Source: JAVBLP01 sp052034625
GTDB lineage: Bacteria; Elusimicrobiota; Endomicrobiia; Endomicrobiales; Endomicrobiaceae
Length of the DNA stretch: 18,090 nt
NCBI GenBank assembly: GCA_052034625.1
Contig: JBPOII010000008.1
Location: 1 to 18,090 of the forward strand
Reading direction: 5' to 3'
Shown: positions 7,905-15,138 of the stretch, piece after piece
Layout of the letters: each line of letters opens with the position of its first letter
How positions within the stretch are numbered: position 1 is the stretch's first letter
The notes under the pieces: model-generated
The model's input: the letters and a program-made list of their open reading frames with translations, nothing else
Database searches by the model: none
What the model was told of the DNA's origin: nothing
Position numbers and translations under genes: made by a program

Positions 7905-8138
7905 TTACTTCTTTGCTCTCTGCTTCTTCGCTTCGCCTTCCGGTTCGGCGGCAACGAATGACATCCGAGTACCGGATTCCCAGCTTGCCCTTACAATCCC
8001 GCGAACAATGCGCTCTCCGTCGTACATCCCGGAGGCTCTCACTTGTTTGGCAAGCGCCATTGCGGGGGCCGCAGAAGCAAACGAAGCGGATTTCAGCTTC
8101 CCGCTATCCGTCTGCATATCGACTGTACATACTTTCAT
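7905..8138 (-). CDS. Small basic protein, gpFI position, function unknown
   Basis: This is a 77-residue protein with a good ribosome site (AAGGG, 6 nt before ATG) placed 16 nt after the capsid gene. It starts MKVCTVDMQTDSGKLKSASF, has a short Ala-rich central helix and a strand around IVRGIVRASW, and ends in a basic tail (EGEAKKQRAKK). It has no signal peptide or membrane segment. Lambda has gpFI, a packaging accessory protein, in this slot, but gpFI is longer and I see no shared motif. The basic tail might contact DNA or the capsid interior. Treat it as a small head-region protein of unknown role. Confidence 0.6.
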   Translation of the reverse strand: MKVCTVDMQTDSGKLKSASFASAAPAMALAKQVRASGMYDGERIVRGIVRASWESGTRMSFVAAEPEGEAKKQRAKK

Positions 8139-8154
8139 GGTTGACCCTTTTTGT

Positions 8155-9048
8155 TTACGCGCTCACGAGCCGGACAATGGCGTCCTGCACCTTCGCCACT
8201 CCGTACATCACGGACACGATGCCCTTGATGTATCCGCCGTCCGCATTGCCGACCATCTTGTAGTTCACGGTCAAGCCGGAATCAGGATCGCTCACGCGCT
8301 TGTTGAAGAGGCAGTCCGCTTCGCCTTCCGCAACCAACTGCTCGATCGGAGAGACCGCAACCGCGATAGAGGTCTTGTCGATGACCATGCCGCCAAGGTT
8401 CTCGTTGTTCGTCGGCAGGCCGCTGTACATGTACGACTGCATGCCCAGCAACGGGGGAAGAACAGCCGTCTTGAGGGCATCGCTTCCAATCGTGGCAAGC
8501 GTAATCCCGAGTTGCGAGTTCGCAAGCAACTGCGCCACGTACGACGAGTTGAGAATCAGCGAGCGCACACGCCCCAACTTCTTCGTTTCGGCGGCGGCGA
8601 ACAGCAACCCCAGATCATCCATTCCGAAGTCCGCAGCAGCACTCGTAACCTTCGTCGCGTAGTTCGCGGCGGTCACGAGGTTGAAAGCGGCATCAAGAAT
8701 GTCTTTGGCGAGACTGTACACGGCCCCCGCCGCAAGCCCTTCGGCGAACGATTGCGCTTCCGACGCGCTGACTTCGCCTTCCTTCATCTTGAACGCAGCT
8801 TCCTTCGGCGTGTCGAGCTTAACGTCCTTGCCGGTCACAGCCCCGTTTTCGGTTGTCGCCGTGCCAAGCGTCTTGCTCTGCGCGGTCGGGTCGGTCAGTA
8901 CGGGGACGCGTTTCACGTCGTCCTTACGCATTCCCTCGGTGCTGATACCGAGAGAGAAAGCGTTGATCGGAACAAGCGCGTTCTTCAGCGCCGCTTGGAT
9001 TGCCATTTCGATCCCGGCCATTGACAGGTTGGTAAGTGTGGTAGCCAT
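8155..9048 (-). CDS. Major capsid protein
   Basis: This is a 297-residue protein in the gpE position: after portal, protease/scaffold and the gpD-position protein, and before the small head-completion genes. The ribosome site AAGGA lies about 9 nt before the ATG. The N-terminal 110 residues are Ala/Lys/Glu-rich and helical (IEMAIQAALKNALV, then EAAFKMKEGEVSASEAQ), then a region typical of capsid spine helices follows (AVYSLAKDILDAAFNLVTAA). The rest alternates strands and loops (RSLILNSSYVAQLL, LGGMVIDKTSIAVAVS) and ends with a beta-rich tail (GYIKGIVSVMYGVAKV). That layout fits an HK97-fold capsid protein. It lacks a signal peptide, unlike the gene before it. The call rests on position, length and composition, not on a diagnostic motif. 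Confidence 0.75.
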   Translation of the reverse strand: MATTLTNLSMAGIEMAIQAALKNALVPINAFSLGISTEGMRKDDVKRVPVLTDPTAQSKTLGTATTENGAVTGKDVKLDTPKEAAFKMKEGEVSASEAQSFAEGLAAGAVYSLAKDILDAAFNLVTAANYATKVTSAAADFGMDDLGLLFAAAETKKLGRVRSLILNSSYVAQLLANSQLGITLATIGSDALKTAVLPPLLGMQSYMYSGLPTNNENLGGMVIDKTSIAVAVSPIEQLVAEGEADCLFNKRVSDPDSGLTVNYKMVGNADGGYIKGIVSVMYGVAKVQDAIVRLVSA

Positions 9049-9069
9049 TTTCGTTTTTCCTTTTGTTTG

Positions 9070-9555
9070 TTAGCGCTTGAAGATGAATTGCGCGTTGAGA
9101 TAGTTCGTTACGGTAGTCGTGCCCTGATTCACCACTCGCACTTTCACGTTTCCGCCGAGCATGATCTTCTCGTAAGGAACGGACATCGACTGCGTTACAT
9201 AGTTCGTAGACGCGCCGGTTGTAATGGCATGCGTCAGGGCTGTTCCGCTTGTGTCAGTGCCGACGCGCCGAGGAATGACCACGATGGGCGCGGCAGAGGC
9301 GTTGTTAACAATACCCGTGTAGAGAACGTCTGCGATTGCCGTGCCTGCATAATTGGCAATGACGACAACCGACGTGCCCTTAGGGTCTGTGTTCCACAGG
9401 ATGATGCGGTCCAGTTCGCAGTTCACAGGCAAATCGCTCGACGCGGCCCATTGGGTCGCCGTGCTGAAGGCTTCGCTTGTGTACGTGTATGAATCCGCGA
9501 AGGCACCCGAAGCGCAAGCCAGCGCAACGAGCATGATTCCAATAACTTTCTTCAT
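9070..9555 (-). CDS. Predicted exported beta-rich protein in the head-decoration (gpD) slot
   Basis: This is a 161-residue protein with a strong ribosome site (GGAG, 6 nt before ATG). Residues 1-20 form a clear Sec-type signal: MKK, a hydrophobic core (VIGIMLVALA), then AFA before DSYTY. A Cys at residue 14 is preceded by ALA, which is not a standard lipobox, so ordinary cleavage after residue 20 is more likely. The mature part is Thr/Ala/Val-rich with many predicted strands (LDRIILWNTD, TSVVVIANYAGTA, GNVKVRVVNQGTTTV) and only one Cys. It lies between protease/scaffold and major capsid, exactly where lambda encodes its decoration protein gpD. A decoration or head-fibre role is inferred from position; the signal peptide argues for export or for removal by another protease. 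No family recognised. Confidence 0.6.
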   Translation of the reverse strand: MKKVIGIMLVALACASGAFADSYTYTSEAFSTATQWAASSDLPVNCELDRIILWNTDPKGTSVVVIANYAGTAIADVLYTGIVNNASAAPIVVIPRRVGTDTSGTALTHAITTGASTNYVTQSMSVPYEKIMLGGNVKVRVVNQGTTTVTNYLNAQFIFKR

Positions 9556-9570
9556 TTTTTCTCCGTTTTG

Positions 9571-10080
9571 TTATTTCGTTATACCGAGCGCTTCCGCGTT
9601 TGCTTGGCGGAATCGCGCTCGCTCGATGGGGTCCGTCAACTTGTCGTATTCAGCCTTGATGGATGAATCGGACGGTTTTTCCCTGCCTCCTCCAAGAAAC
9701 TGTGCTGGCTGTCCGCCTGCAGCAGCCGGAAACTGGCTCTTCAACTTCTCGACTTCCTTCTTGCTCAACTCGTAAGCCAGCTTCAGCGCGTCGGAGTAGC
9801 TGCCGCCTGACGAAAAAATGGCCGCTGCGATTTCAGCGCCGAAATCATCACGCATGCGCTTGAACTCGGCGCGGTCATCGGGCTTAACAACCGGATGCGC
9901 TTCTTCTTGCTGTACGACTTCCGGAACCTGCGGCTTCGCGGCCTCTGCCGTCGGCTTCTGTTCCGGAACCTGCTCGACAACGGCTTCTGCCGCTGCGATG
10001 GCTTCAACGGGCTTCGGTTCGTCCGGGGTCTTGACCGGATTCGTCGCTTCCAACGCTTCTGCGCCGGTATTCGTTTCCAT
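9571..10080 (-). CDS. Possible internal scaffold product (Nu3-like in-frame start)
   Basis: An in-frame ATG at residue 287 of the protease gene (METNTGAEA) would yield a 169-residue protein made only of the scaffold part. An AGAG stretch lies about 8 nt upstream, a plausible ribosome site. It falls exactly at the boundary between the protease half and the Ala/Glu/Pro-rich half. Lambda makes its Nu3 scaffold in this way from inside gene C. Whether it is used here cannot be seen from sequence alone. Confidence 0.35.
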   Translation of the reverse strand: METNTGAEALEATNPVKTPDEPKPVEAIAAAEAVVEQVPEQKPTAEAAKPQVPEVVQQEEAHPVVKPDDRAEFKRMRDDFGAEIAAAIFSSGGSYSDALKLAYELSKKEVEKLKSQFPAAAGGQPAQFLGGGREKPSDSSIKAEYDKLTDPIERARFRQANAEALGITK

Positions 10081-10938
10081 TTTCGTATCTCTTGTTTTCT
10101 TTCCCCGGTACTCCCGGTAATTGCTTATGAACTCCTCGATCTTGTCCCCGTACTTAACAAGGGATTCCATGATGGACGGATTCTCTGAAACAGCCTTGAA
10201 AACTTCGGGGTGCAAATCAAGGAACTCGGTGATCTGCCCGGCTGCCGTTTCGTTCGAGAACTTGCTGAACAGCCCGTCGTTCGCCGCCGGATCGTCAACG
10301 GCATCGCAGGCATGAATCTGACCGCACTCGACATATACCTCGTCCGATAGCGACCCATCCTTTGCGTCAACGGGCTTTCCGTCTTTGTCAACATAGGCGA
10401 GACAAGCCAGCCCGTCAGAGTTGTATTTAACGCGACCCATTTCATCGGTCTCGTACACGATAAAGGCAGGTGATCCGTCTTTCTGTTTCCTGTACTCGCG
10501 TCCGGGCGTGAACACGATGGACGTTCCGAACATGTCCGACTCGGACTCCGCCAGCTTGAACACGTAGTCGTAAAGGTTTCCGTTTGGAGTGTCCTTCGCG
10601 CTGTTGCTCATAAACAAATCGGCAACCGCACGCCAAGCCTGCGATCCATCGTTGCGGGTAGCGGCTTCTCTACGGAAATTCTTGAACCGTCCGATGAACG
10701 TTCCGAGCGCGGTTGAACACATATTGGGGTGTCCGAAGCGGGCCTTAATTCCGGACGCCTTTTCATTGCCTTGAGAAACGACCGCATCAATGAATGATTC
10801 ATCGAGAAATACCCCATGCCCTTTCGCTTCGCCGGTTGTGCAAACGCTGACGGCTTCGATGGTCCCTGTTTCGGCGCTGATTTTCCCCGCCGGCCGTGAT
10901 TGGAAATATCCGGTTGAAAGCCATTTCTTTACGCTCAT
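9571..10938 (-). CDS. Capsid maturation protease with C-terminal scaffold
   Basis: This 455-residue protein resembles the P2 gpO class of self-cleaving prohead serine proteases fused to a scaffold. Residues 1-230 are the protease part. His70 lies in ARFGHPN, Ser140 in MFGTSIVFTP (compare VYTSMEIQP in gpO), and a later CDAVDDPAAND matches the DDPAS segment of gpO. The Asp of the triad is not assigned. Residues 285-455 are Ala/Glu/Pro/Lys-rich: a Pro-rich spacer (about 296-350), then helices containing FKRMRDDFGAEIAAAI, as in scaffold cores. The ATG at 10938 overlaps the portal stop (ATGA), with AGGAG 7 nt upstream. It would organise capsid subunits and be digested during maturation. An S49 protease of the lambda C type is a less likely alternative. 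Confidence 0.75.
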   Translation of the reverse strand: MSVKKWLSTGYFQSRPAGKISAETGTIEAVSVCTTGEAKGHGVFLDESFIDAVVSQGNEKASGIKARFGHPNMCSTALGTFIGRFKNFRREAATRNDGSQAWRAVADLFMSNSAKDTPNGNLYDYVFKLAESESDMFGTSIVFTPGREYRKQKDGSPAFIVYETDEMGRVKYNSDGLACLAYVDKDGKPVDAKDGSLSDEVYVECGQIHACDAVDDPAANDGLFSKFSNETAAGQITEFLDLHPEVFKAVSENPSIMESLVKYGDKIEEFISNYREYRGKKTRDTKMETNTGAEALEATNPVKTPDEPKPVEAIAAAEAVVEQVPEQKPTAEAAKPQVPEVVQQEEAHPVVKPDDRAEFKRMRDDFGAEIAAAIFSSGGSYSDALKLAYELSKKEVEKLKSQFPAAAGGQPAQFLGGGREKPSDSSIKAEYDKLTDPIERARFRQANAEALGITK

Positions 10939-12521
10939 GCTTCGTCTCCTGTCTTTTTCTCCGGTTCGGTCCCCGCGGCAACCTCATCGACGGACGCCTG
11001 CCCGGATTCTCCGATCATCAATGGAACGTTGTGCGCCTTGGCAAACTCGTAAGCTTGTTCCGTCTTTAGAATGTTCTGGAAGAAATCGACGCCGCGCCGC
11101 TTGCAGCAATCAATGGGATTGTCGAGCCCAACGGAGATCGCCTTGATGTCGCCCTGCACTTCGTTCAGCTTTTGCAGCCACGGGAATCCGGACGGCACCC
11201 ACTCGACGGACTCTTGCAGGTCGCGCAGATTTTTAATCCCGCTTCGGGCGGCAACATCGGAAATTCCCCATCCCGCATCGTCATAGAACAGTTGCAGAAC
11301 CCAGTCTGAATACTCGCGCCGTTTCCAACCGTTCTTCTCGCGCTTCGACTTGCAGGAGACCTCGTACAAGTTTTGGTCCGCGAGCATCCCAGCGAACGAC
11401 GCGCCCGAGCTGTCGTAGGCTGTGTACGGGATGTCCAGCGAAAGCAGCGCGAGCCGTATCACAAGGCCGGTAAACTCCCTGAACTCCGTCGATGGCGTCT
11501 TGCTTTCGATGGTTTCAATTCGGCCCTTGGTATCCATGTCCAAGAGCATCATCTCGGACGGCTTGATCTGTTGCAGGCTTGTGGAAAGCTGCTTTGTCCC
11601 GTAAGTGTTCGCCGTAGTCGCGGCAAGATTTTCGTCCGTGCCCGCCGTTAGACCGCTCGCGCCACCGAGATCAAGCACCTCTTCCTGGTCCGTACCCGCG
11701 CCCGCGTAGTCCCGCATGAGCGCGATACCGAAAAGCGCGTGCACCTTGGCCTTGGCGAGATTGAAGTCAACCCCCTCGTAGATGTCTTGAATTGTGTTGA
11801 TGGCGGTTGAAAGCGGGGATACGCCTCTCACCTGAGAAGAAAAGCGCGTGAAATATCCGTCAAAAATTAGATTCTCAGAATCTTCGAGATGATCGTAGGA
11901 AACATGGCGCCCGTCGTGGCCACGGTTGCAGATGCAGAACTGCTTGATTCGGCCAGGAGCTGACGCATCCATCACGACGCCGGTATCTTTTTGCACAAGC
12001 GCGGAAATGCTGGACGGAACGCCATCGTATTTCTTTGTAGCGGCGTTGTACCGGCCAATGCGCGGAAATGCTATCATGTCCGACTCGATGGCTTGTAGCT
12101 TTTTTTGCGCCAGCTTTATCATTCCGGCGTCACCCGCGAGCGTTTTCTCGCATTCAAACATGCGGAACATTTCCTCGCGCCCAAAACGCTCGGCAATGTC
12201 AAAGTTGGTTGGTCTCGCGTGCCAATCGAAAAGGCGGTTGATGAGGAGGTCCAATTCCTCTTTGCCGGTTCGGAATTGGAACTTGAACTTGCTGACGTAA
12301 TCCAGATGACGCCGAACCATCCATGCGGCGATGGAAGCGTTGCGAACCTGATCCTGCGTGGTGGCGAGCAGCTTCGTGCGCTTGCCCTCGGGAAGGATAA
12401 CATGCTCGGCGGCTATGGTCGTAGAAGGTTGGCGGCGGCGACCTGTAGTTTTAGTGGCGTCGTATTCCAACGCCGTAGCCTTAGCAGGCTGTGAATTACT
12501 TATTGATCGCCGAGCCGCCAT
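10935..12521 (-). CDS. Portal protein, lambda gpB type
   Basis: This is a 528-residue protein that forms the dodecameric DNA entry ring and docks terminase and head-tail connectors. The N-terminal region has RNASIAAWMVRRHLDYVSKF (residues about 60-80), the opening typical of lambda-type portals, followed by a long helical wing (EEMFRMFECEKTLAGDAGMI). Further on are FTRFSSQVRGVSPLSTAINT, which is the conserved RG-x-S-P-L portal element, and SLDIPYTAYDSSGASFAG, close to the family pattern with a Ser-Ser before the stem region. The C-terminus is acidic and Lys-rich (AAGTEPEKKTGDEA). The length matches the family. The ATG overlaps the upstream stop as TAATG, with GGAG about 8 nt before it. The next gene, the protease, is coupled by ATGA. 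Confidence 0.9.
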   Translation of the reverse strand: MAARRSISNSQPAKATALEYDATKTTGRRRQPSTTIAAEHVILPEGKRTKLLATTQDQVRNASIAAWMVRRHLDYVSKFKFQFRTGKEELDLLINRLFDWHARPTNFDIAERFGREEMFRMFECEKTLAGDAGMIKLAQKKLQAIESDMIAFPRIGRYNAATKKYDGVPSSISALVQKDTGVVMDASAPGRIKQFCICNRGHDGRHVSYDHLEDSENLIFDGYFTRFSSQVRGVSPLSTAINTIQDIYEGVDFNLAKAKVHALFGIALMRDYAGAGTDQEEVLDLGGASGLTAGTDENLAATTANTYGTKQLSTSLQQIKPSEMMLLDMDTKGRIETIESKTPSTEFREFTGLVIRLALLSLDIPYTAYDSSGASFAGMLADQNLYEVSCKSKREKNGWKRREYSDWVLQLFYDDAGWGISDVAARSGIKNLRDLQESVEWVPSGFPWLQKLNEVQGDIKAISVGLDNPIDCCKRRGVDFFQNILKTEQAYEFAKAHNVPLMIGESGQASVDEVAAGTEPEKKTGDEA

Positions 12522-12736
12522 TAAGATACTCCGGAAAGGTTGAGCGACCGGAAGAGCGGACGGCGTCCGGACTTGCGCGCCGTCTTGTTCTCCTCTTCCG
12601 CGATGATGGATTGCGCGTCCCTCAGGTTGGCGTTGGTGATGGACATGTCGCCAATGGTGGAACTCTGACCCTGGGCGAGGGTCGCGGCAACGGATGCTTT
12701 TGCCGCCGTGCAGATAGTGCTGTCGCTCATGCCCAT
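12521..12736 (-). CDS. gpW-like head-tail connector
   Basis: This is a 71-residue protein (69 if translation starts at the second ATG, 12730). It lies between terminase and portal, the place of lambda gpW (68 residues), and shares its layout: an N-terminal Ala-rich helix (CTAAKASVAATLAQG), a beta hairpin (STIGDMSITNAN), a helix (LRDAQSIIAEEENKTAR) and a basic, aromatic tail (SGRRPLFRSLNLSG), comparable to the RRG-x-x-GFY end of gpW. Such proteins plug the portal after packaging and form the tail docking site. No ribosome site is visible before either ATG. The frame stays open upstream to 12940 but there would overlap the zinc-ribbon gene, so the short form is preferred. Confidence 0.65.
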   Translation of the reverse strand: MGMSDSTICTAAKASVAATLAQGQSSTIGDMSITNANLRDAQSIIAEEENKTARKSGRRPLFRSLNLSGVS

Positions 12737-12806
12737 AAAAATATGGACTGGCGAGAAGAAAAGTAAACCAGAATAACGGCGGCTTTTATACCGGCAATAA
12801 ATTGTT
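12737..12806 (-). other. 70-nt gap between zinc-ribbon gene and gpW-like gene
   Basis: This is the second-longest non-coding gap in an otherwise tightly packed array and is AT-rich compared with its surroundings. On the minus strand it holds TTGCCG, 16 nt, then TATTCT, a weak sigma70-like pair, and a nearby TATAAA without a matching -35 box. An internal late promoter is possible but the match is poor. I see no hairpin. Confidence 0.2.
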
Positions 12807-12983
12807 TTACGTTTGGCGGATAGAAACGAATGGCAATCCGCATTTTCCGCAAACTCTCCGGCGAGTTCCATTGTTATACGTGTTGGTGATCCGGTGTCCG
12901 AATCGTCCGCCGCAGTGTGGGCACGGCACGCCGACATCAACGGACCTCGGGGCCATGATGTAGCTGCGCTTTTCTTTGTTCAT
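12807..12983 (-). CDS. 58-residue four-cysteine zinc-ribbon protein
   Basis: A short gene starts at 12983 with an ATGA overlap on the terminase stop, with GGTGGGG just upstream, and ends with TAA at 12807. It carries two Cys pairs, CPHC at residues 21-24 and CGKC at 45-48, separated by a 20-residue segment with Arg and Thr (GHRITNTYNNGTRRR) and followed by GLPFVSIR. That pattern, CPxC, a turn with RRR, then CxxCGxxF, resembles the zinc ribbon at the N-terminus of NrdR and the phage Ogr/Delta/Com-type regulators. It therefore probably binds zinc and may contact DNA, RNA or the packaging machinery. The N-terminal 15 residues are basic. The overlap start, the four-Cys motif and the exact fit into the gap make it convincing despite its size. 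Confidence 0.7.
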   Translation of the reverse strand: MNKEKRSYIMAPRSVDVGVPCPHCGGRFGHRITNTYNNGTRRRVCGKCGLPFVSIRQT

Positions 12984-14965
12984 ATCCCCACCATCTGAAT
13001 GGTTGCGCGTCTGTTCTTCTGCATATGTCTTGGCAACACGATCCCGCTTGAACTAAGCCCGGCGACGGACAAAAGCGCCCTCGCATATGTCATTGCGTCG
13101 AGCTTGTCCCAGCGCGCGCCCGGTTTGTGCGTCCACTTGTAGTAATCGTTGATCGGCGTCTTGACATGTTCTTCAAGCCGCTCTCCGCACAGTTCGTTGG
13201 CAAGCGTATTGTGTTCGCCTTTGTGGTTCGGCTCGTAGAGAGATATGCTTCCGACCGTGCCTGGTTCGGCGAGGAACGAGCGTTGCGCGGTCTCTTTGTA
13301 CAGGTCCGCATTGATCGCCAGCACCCTTCCCGCCCGCCATTTTGCCACATGCCAGCCATCGCCATACTGAACGCAGTCTCGAGGCGTCCTGTACTTGGAT
13401 GCCGGAGTGCCGCGCACGGGCACGGTCTTGAGCGGGAGCCGCACGGAATACACGGCTTGAATAATCAGGTCGGACCAATCGCCGCAATCGACCCCGGCAA
13501 GCTGGACGTGATGCGGCTTGTCGCCAAGCATCACGACGAGCCGGTTTATTTCGTTCATCCAGGCAAGGACTCCGGACTGGATCGCCACCGCCTCGAGCTG
13601 CTTTGCTTGCCGCTTTGGATCGAAGAGCCTCGCCTTCCCTGCGGTAAAGCACCCGTATGCGGGGCAGTACACAACCCCGTCGCGTGTGGCGGCGAGGATC
13701 ACCCAGTTGATGCCCACGTAATTCACGTCCGCTGCGGCAACTATCCATTCGACCTGATCCGGAGCGGTCAATCGCGCGTACCCGTTCACGCGCTTTATAA
13801 CCATTTGCGGAGTGAGTTCATACGTGGACGTTGAGCCTTCCTTCGGTTCGTTCTGCCGCTCCGCAGAAAAAGCGGCGTCCCCCATCGTGTAGTAATCCCA
13901 CATCGCGGAATACAGCGCGTCGGGCTGGCCACGCTTACGGTCATATCGCTCTTCCCACGATACGGTCATTCCATCGGTCATTGCGGCCTTGTTCGCCTCG
14001 TAGAACGCGAGCGCGTTTTTCCCTTCGTCCTTCTCGGCCTGCCCGTTCAGCCGCTCTTCGTTCCACTGCGCCCACAGTTTTCTTGTTTCGCTCCCGTTGT
14101 CGTCCCATCCATCGGGCCACGACACGATCTGCGGGACGCGCACGCTTCGCCAGTCCGAATCGTTGAGAAACGTGTCTGCAACGTCGTTCTTCGCGATGAC
14201 CGTGCAGGGCATAACGATCGGCATGGCCGCGTCTGGACCGGCCATGCCCGACACGTCGGCGTTGATTTTCTCCACGGTCTCCTGCACGCGGGACGGGCTT
14301 TTTGCGGTCTTGCGGTCCTGCGGGTCGTCGATGATGCAGAGCGTGGGACGCACGACCTCGCCGGATCTCGTCTTGTAGTTCAAGCCACGCGGGTTGCCGT
14401 TGATGGTCGCGGAGCCAATTGCGCCCAAGTCGTTCGGAAGAACGATCATCCCGTCAGTGATCTGAAGTTGAGCGCCGGTCGTCTCGCCGGTGGACGGGTC
14501 GGTCATGTTGGCAAGTCGGCTGCTGATGCCGCCGCATTGGTGGAACGGCGCAACCGCGTAGGTATAGTCGGCGTACAGCTTGGCATTAAAACACAGCTCG
14601 TTGACCCAAAAGCGGAGTGCCTGTTTCCGTGCCTTGTCCGCCCACGGCAGGACAACCGGGAACTTGCTTCGCCCGGTCAGCAGCGCCCACAGCGTAAGCC
14701 CGTTTACCAGCGTGCTTTTCCCAGTACCTCGAGGCGCGGCGTGAACCGTCTTGCTCCCGCGCTCGATTGCGTACACGGTCTCGCTGATGATGTCCCTGTG
14801 CACCTGGCCGAACGGAAGAGGAAACGACTTCGGCATGTACTCCAGCAGCCACGATTCAGGGTTGTTTTCAAACTTCGGGCCATCGGTACGCTTTGCCGCA
14901 CGGACCTTTACCATCCTGCGCTTTGCCCGCGACTTTCGGACCTGTTCTACCGTGGGTGTTGTCAT
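12980..14965 (-). CDS. terL: Terminase large subunit (ATPase-nuclease), GpA-like
   Basis: This 661-residue protein is the DNA-packaging motor and headful/cos nuclease. The ATPase domain has a Walker A APRGTGKST at residues 77-85, Walker B ending in IIDD at 211-214, and a motif-III-like PIVMPCTVIAKND near 249-261. A signature FSAERQNEP lies at 366-374. The nuclease domain shows three acidic positions: Asp413 in AAADVNY, Asp493 in AGVDCGD and Asp620/Asp623 in RWDKLDAM. The length and order match GpA-type large terminases. The ATG overlaps the upstream stop (ATGA) with AAGG 7-8 nt before it. The usual small subunit is not seen next to it. It is flanked by two 58-residue Cys-containing proteins instead. 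Confidence 0.93.
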   Translation of the reverse strand: MTTPTVEQVRKSRAKRRMVKVRAAKRTDGPKFENNPESWLLEYMPKSFPLPFGQVHRDIISETVYAIERGSKTVHAAPRGTGKSTLVNGLTLWALLTGRSKFPVVLPWADKARKQALRFWVNELCFNAKLYADYTYAVAPFHQCGGISSRLANMTDPSTGETTGAQLQITDGMIVLPNDLGAIGSATINGNPRGLNYKTRSGEVVRPTLCIIDDPQDRKTAKSPSRVQETVEKINADVSGMAGPDAAMPIVMPCTVIAKNDVADTFLNDSDWRSVRVPQIVSWPDGWDDNGSETRKLWAQWNEERLNGQAEKDEGKNALAFYEANKAAMTDGMTVSWEERYDRKRGQPDALYSAMWDYYTMGDAAFSAERQNEPKEGSTSTYELTPQMVIKRVNGYARLTAPDQVEWIVAAADVNYVGINWVILAATRDGVVYCPAYGCFTAGKARLFDPKRQAKQLEAVAIQSGVLAWMNEINRLVVMLGDKPHHVQLAGVDCGDWSDLIIQAVYSVRLPLKTVPVRGTPASKYRTPRDCVQYGDGWHVAKWRAGRVLAINADLYKETAQRSFLAEPGTVGSISLYEPNHKGEHNTLANELCGERLEEHVKTPINDYYKWTHKPGARWDKLDAMTYARALLSVAGLSSSGIVLPRHMQKNRRATIQMVGI

Positions 14966-15138
14966 TGATATACCTTATCAAATTTATCTACCGAGATGTC
15001 GCGCCATGCAGGTTTTCGGCCAAAAACCGCAAAAGAACCTAATACAGGGTTGGCCGTCGCATGACCCGACCTCTGCTTGTGTCCGCAACGGGCGCATATC
15101 CACACGATTTTGCGGTGTTTCCGACCCTCCTTCATCAT
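14962..15138 (-). CDS. 58-residue protein with one CxxC knuckle
   Basis: A short gene fits exactly between primase-helicase and terminase. The ATG at 15138 overlaps the primase stop (ATGA), the second ATG at 15135 overlaps it by 1 nt, and a strong GGAGG precedes both (4 and 7 nt). The stop overlaps the terminase start (ATGA). Residues 1-11 are basic (MMKEGRKHRK), then WICARCGHKQRSGH gives one CxxC and two His, compatible with a half zinc knuckle (Cys16, Cys19 and nearby His). The second half (FGRKPAWRDISVDKFDKVY) has no Cys. A packaging or small-terminase-like accessory role is possible because of its position, but I cannot name the family. Confidence 0.65.
   Translation of the reverse strand: MMKEGRKHRKIVWICARCGHKQRSGHATANPVLGSFAVFGRKPAWRDISVDKFDKVYQ

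Noticed and set aside
7837..9024. Plus-strand open frame (395 codons) opposite the capsid gene
   Set aside because: Antisense to the capsid and the small head gene, no ribosome site, and an Arg/His-rich product without domains.
12737..12940. Upstream in-frame extension of the gpW-like gene to 12940
   Set aside because: The extension overlaps the zinc-ribbon gene in another frame and has an implausible Cys/Arg-rich composition; gpW-type proteins are about 70 residues.
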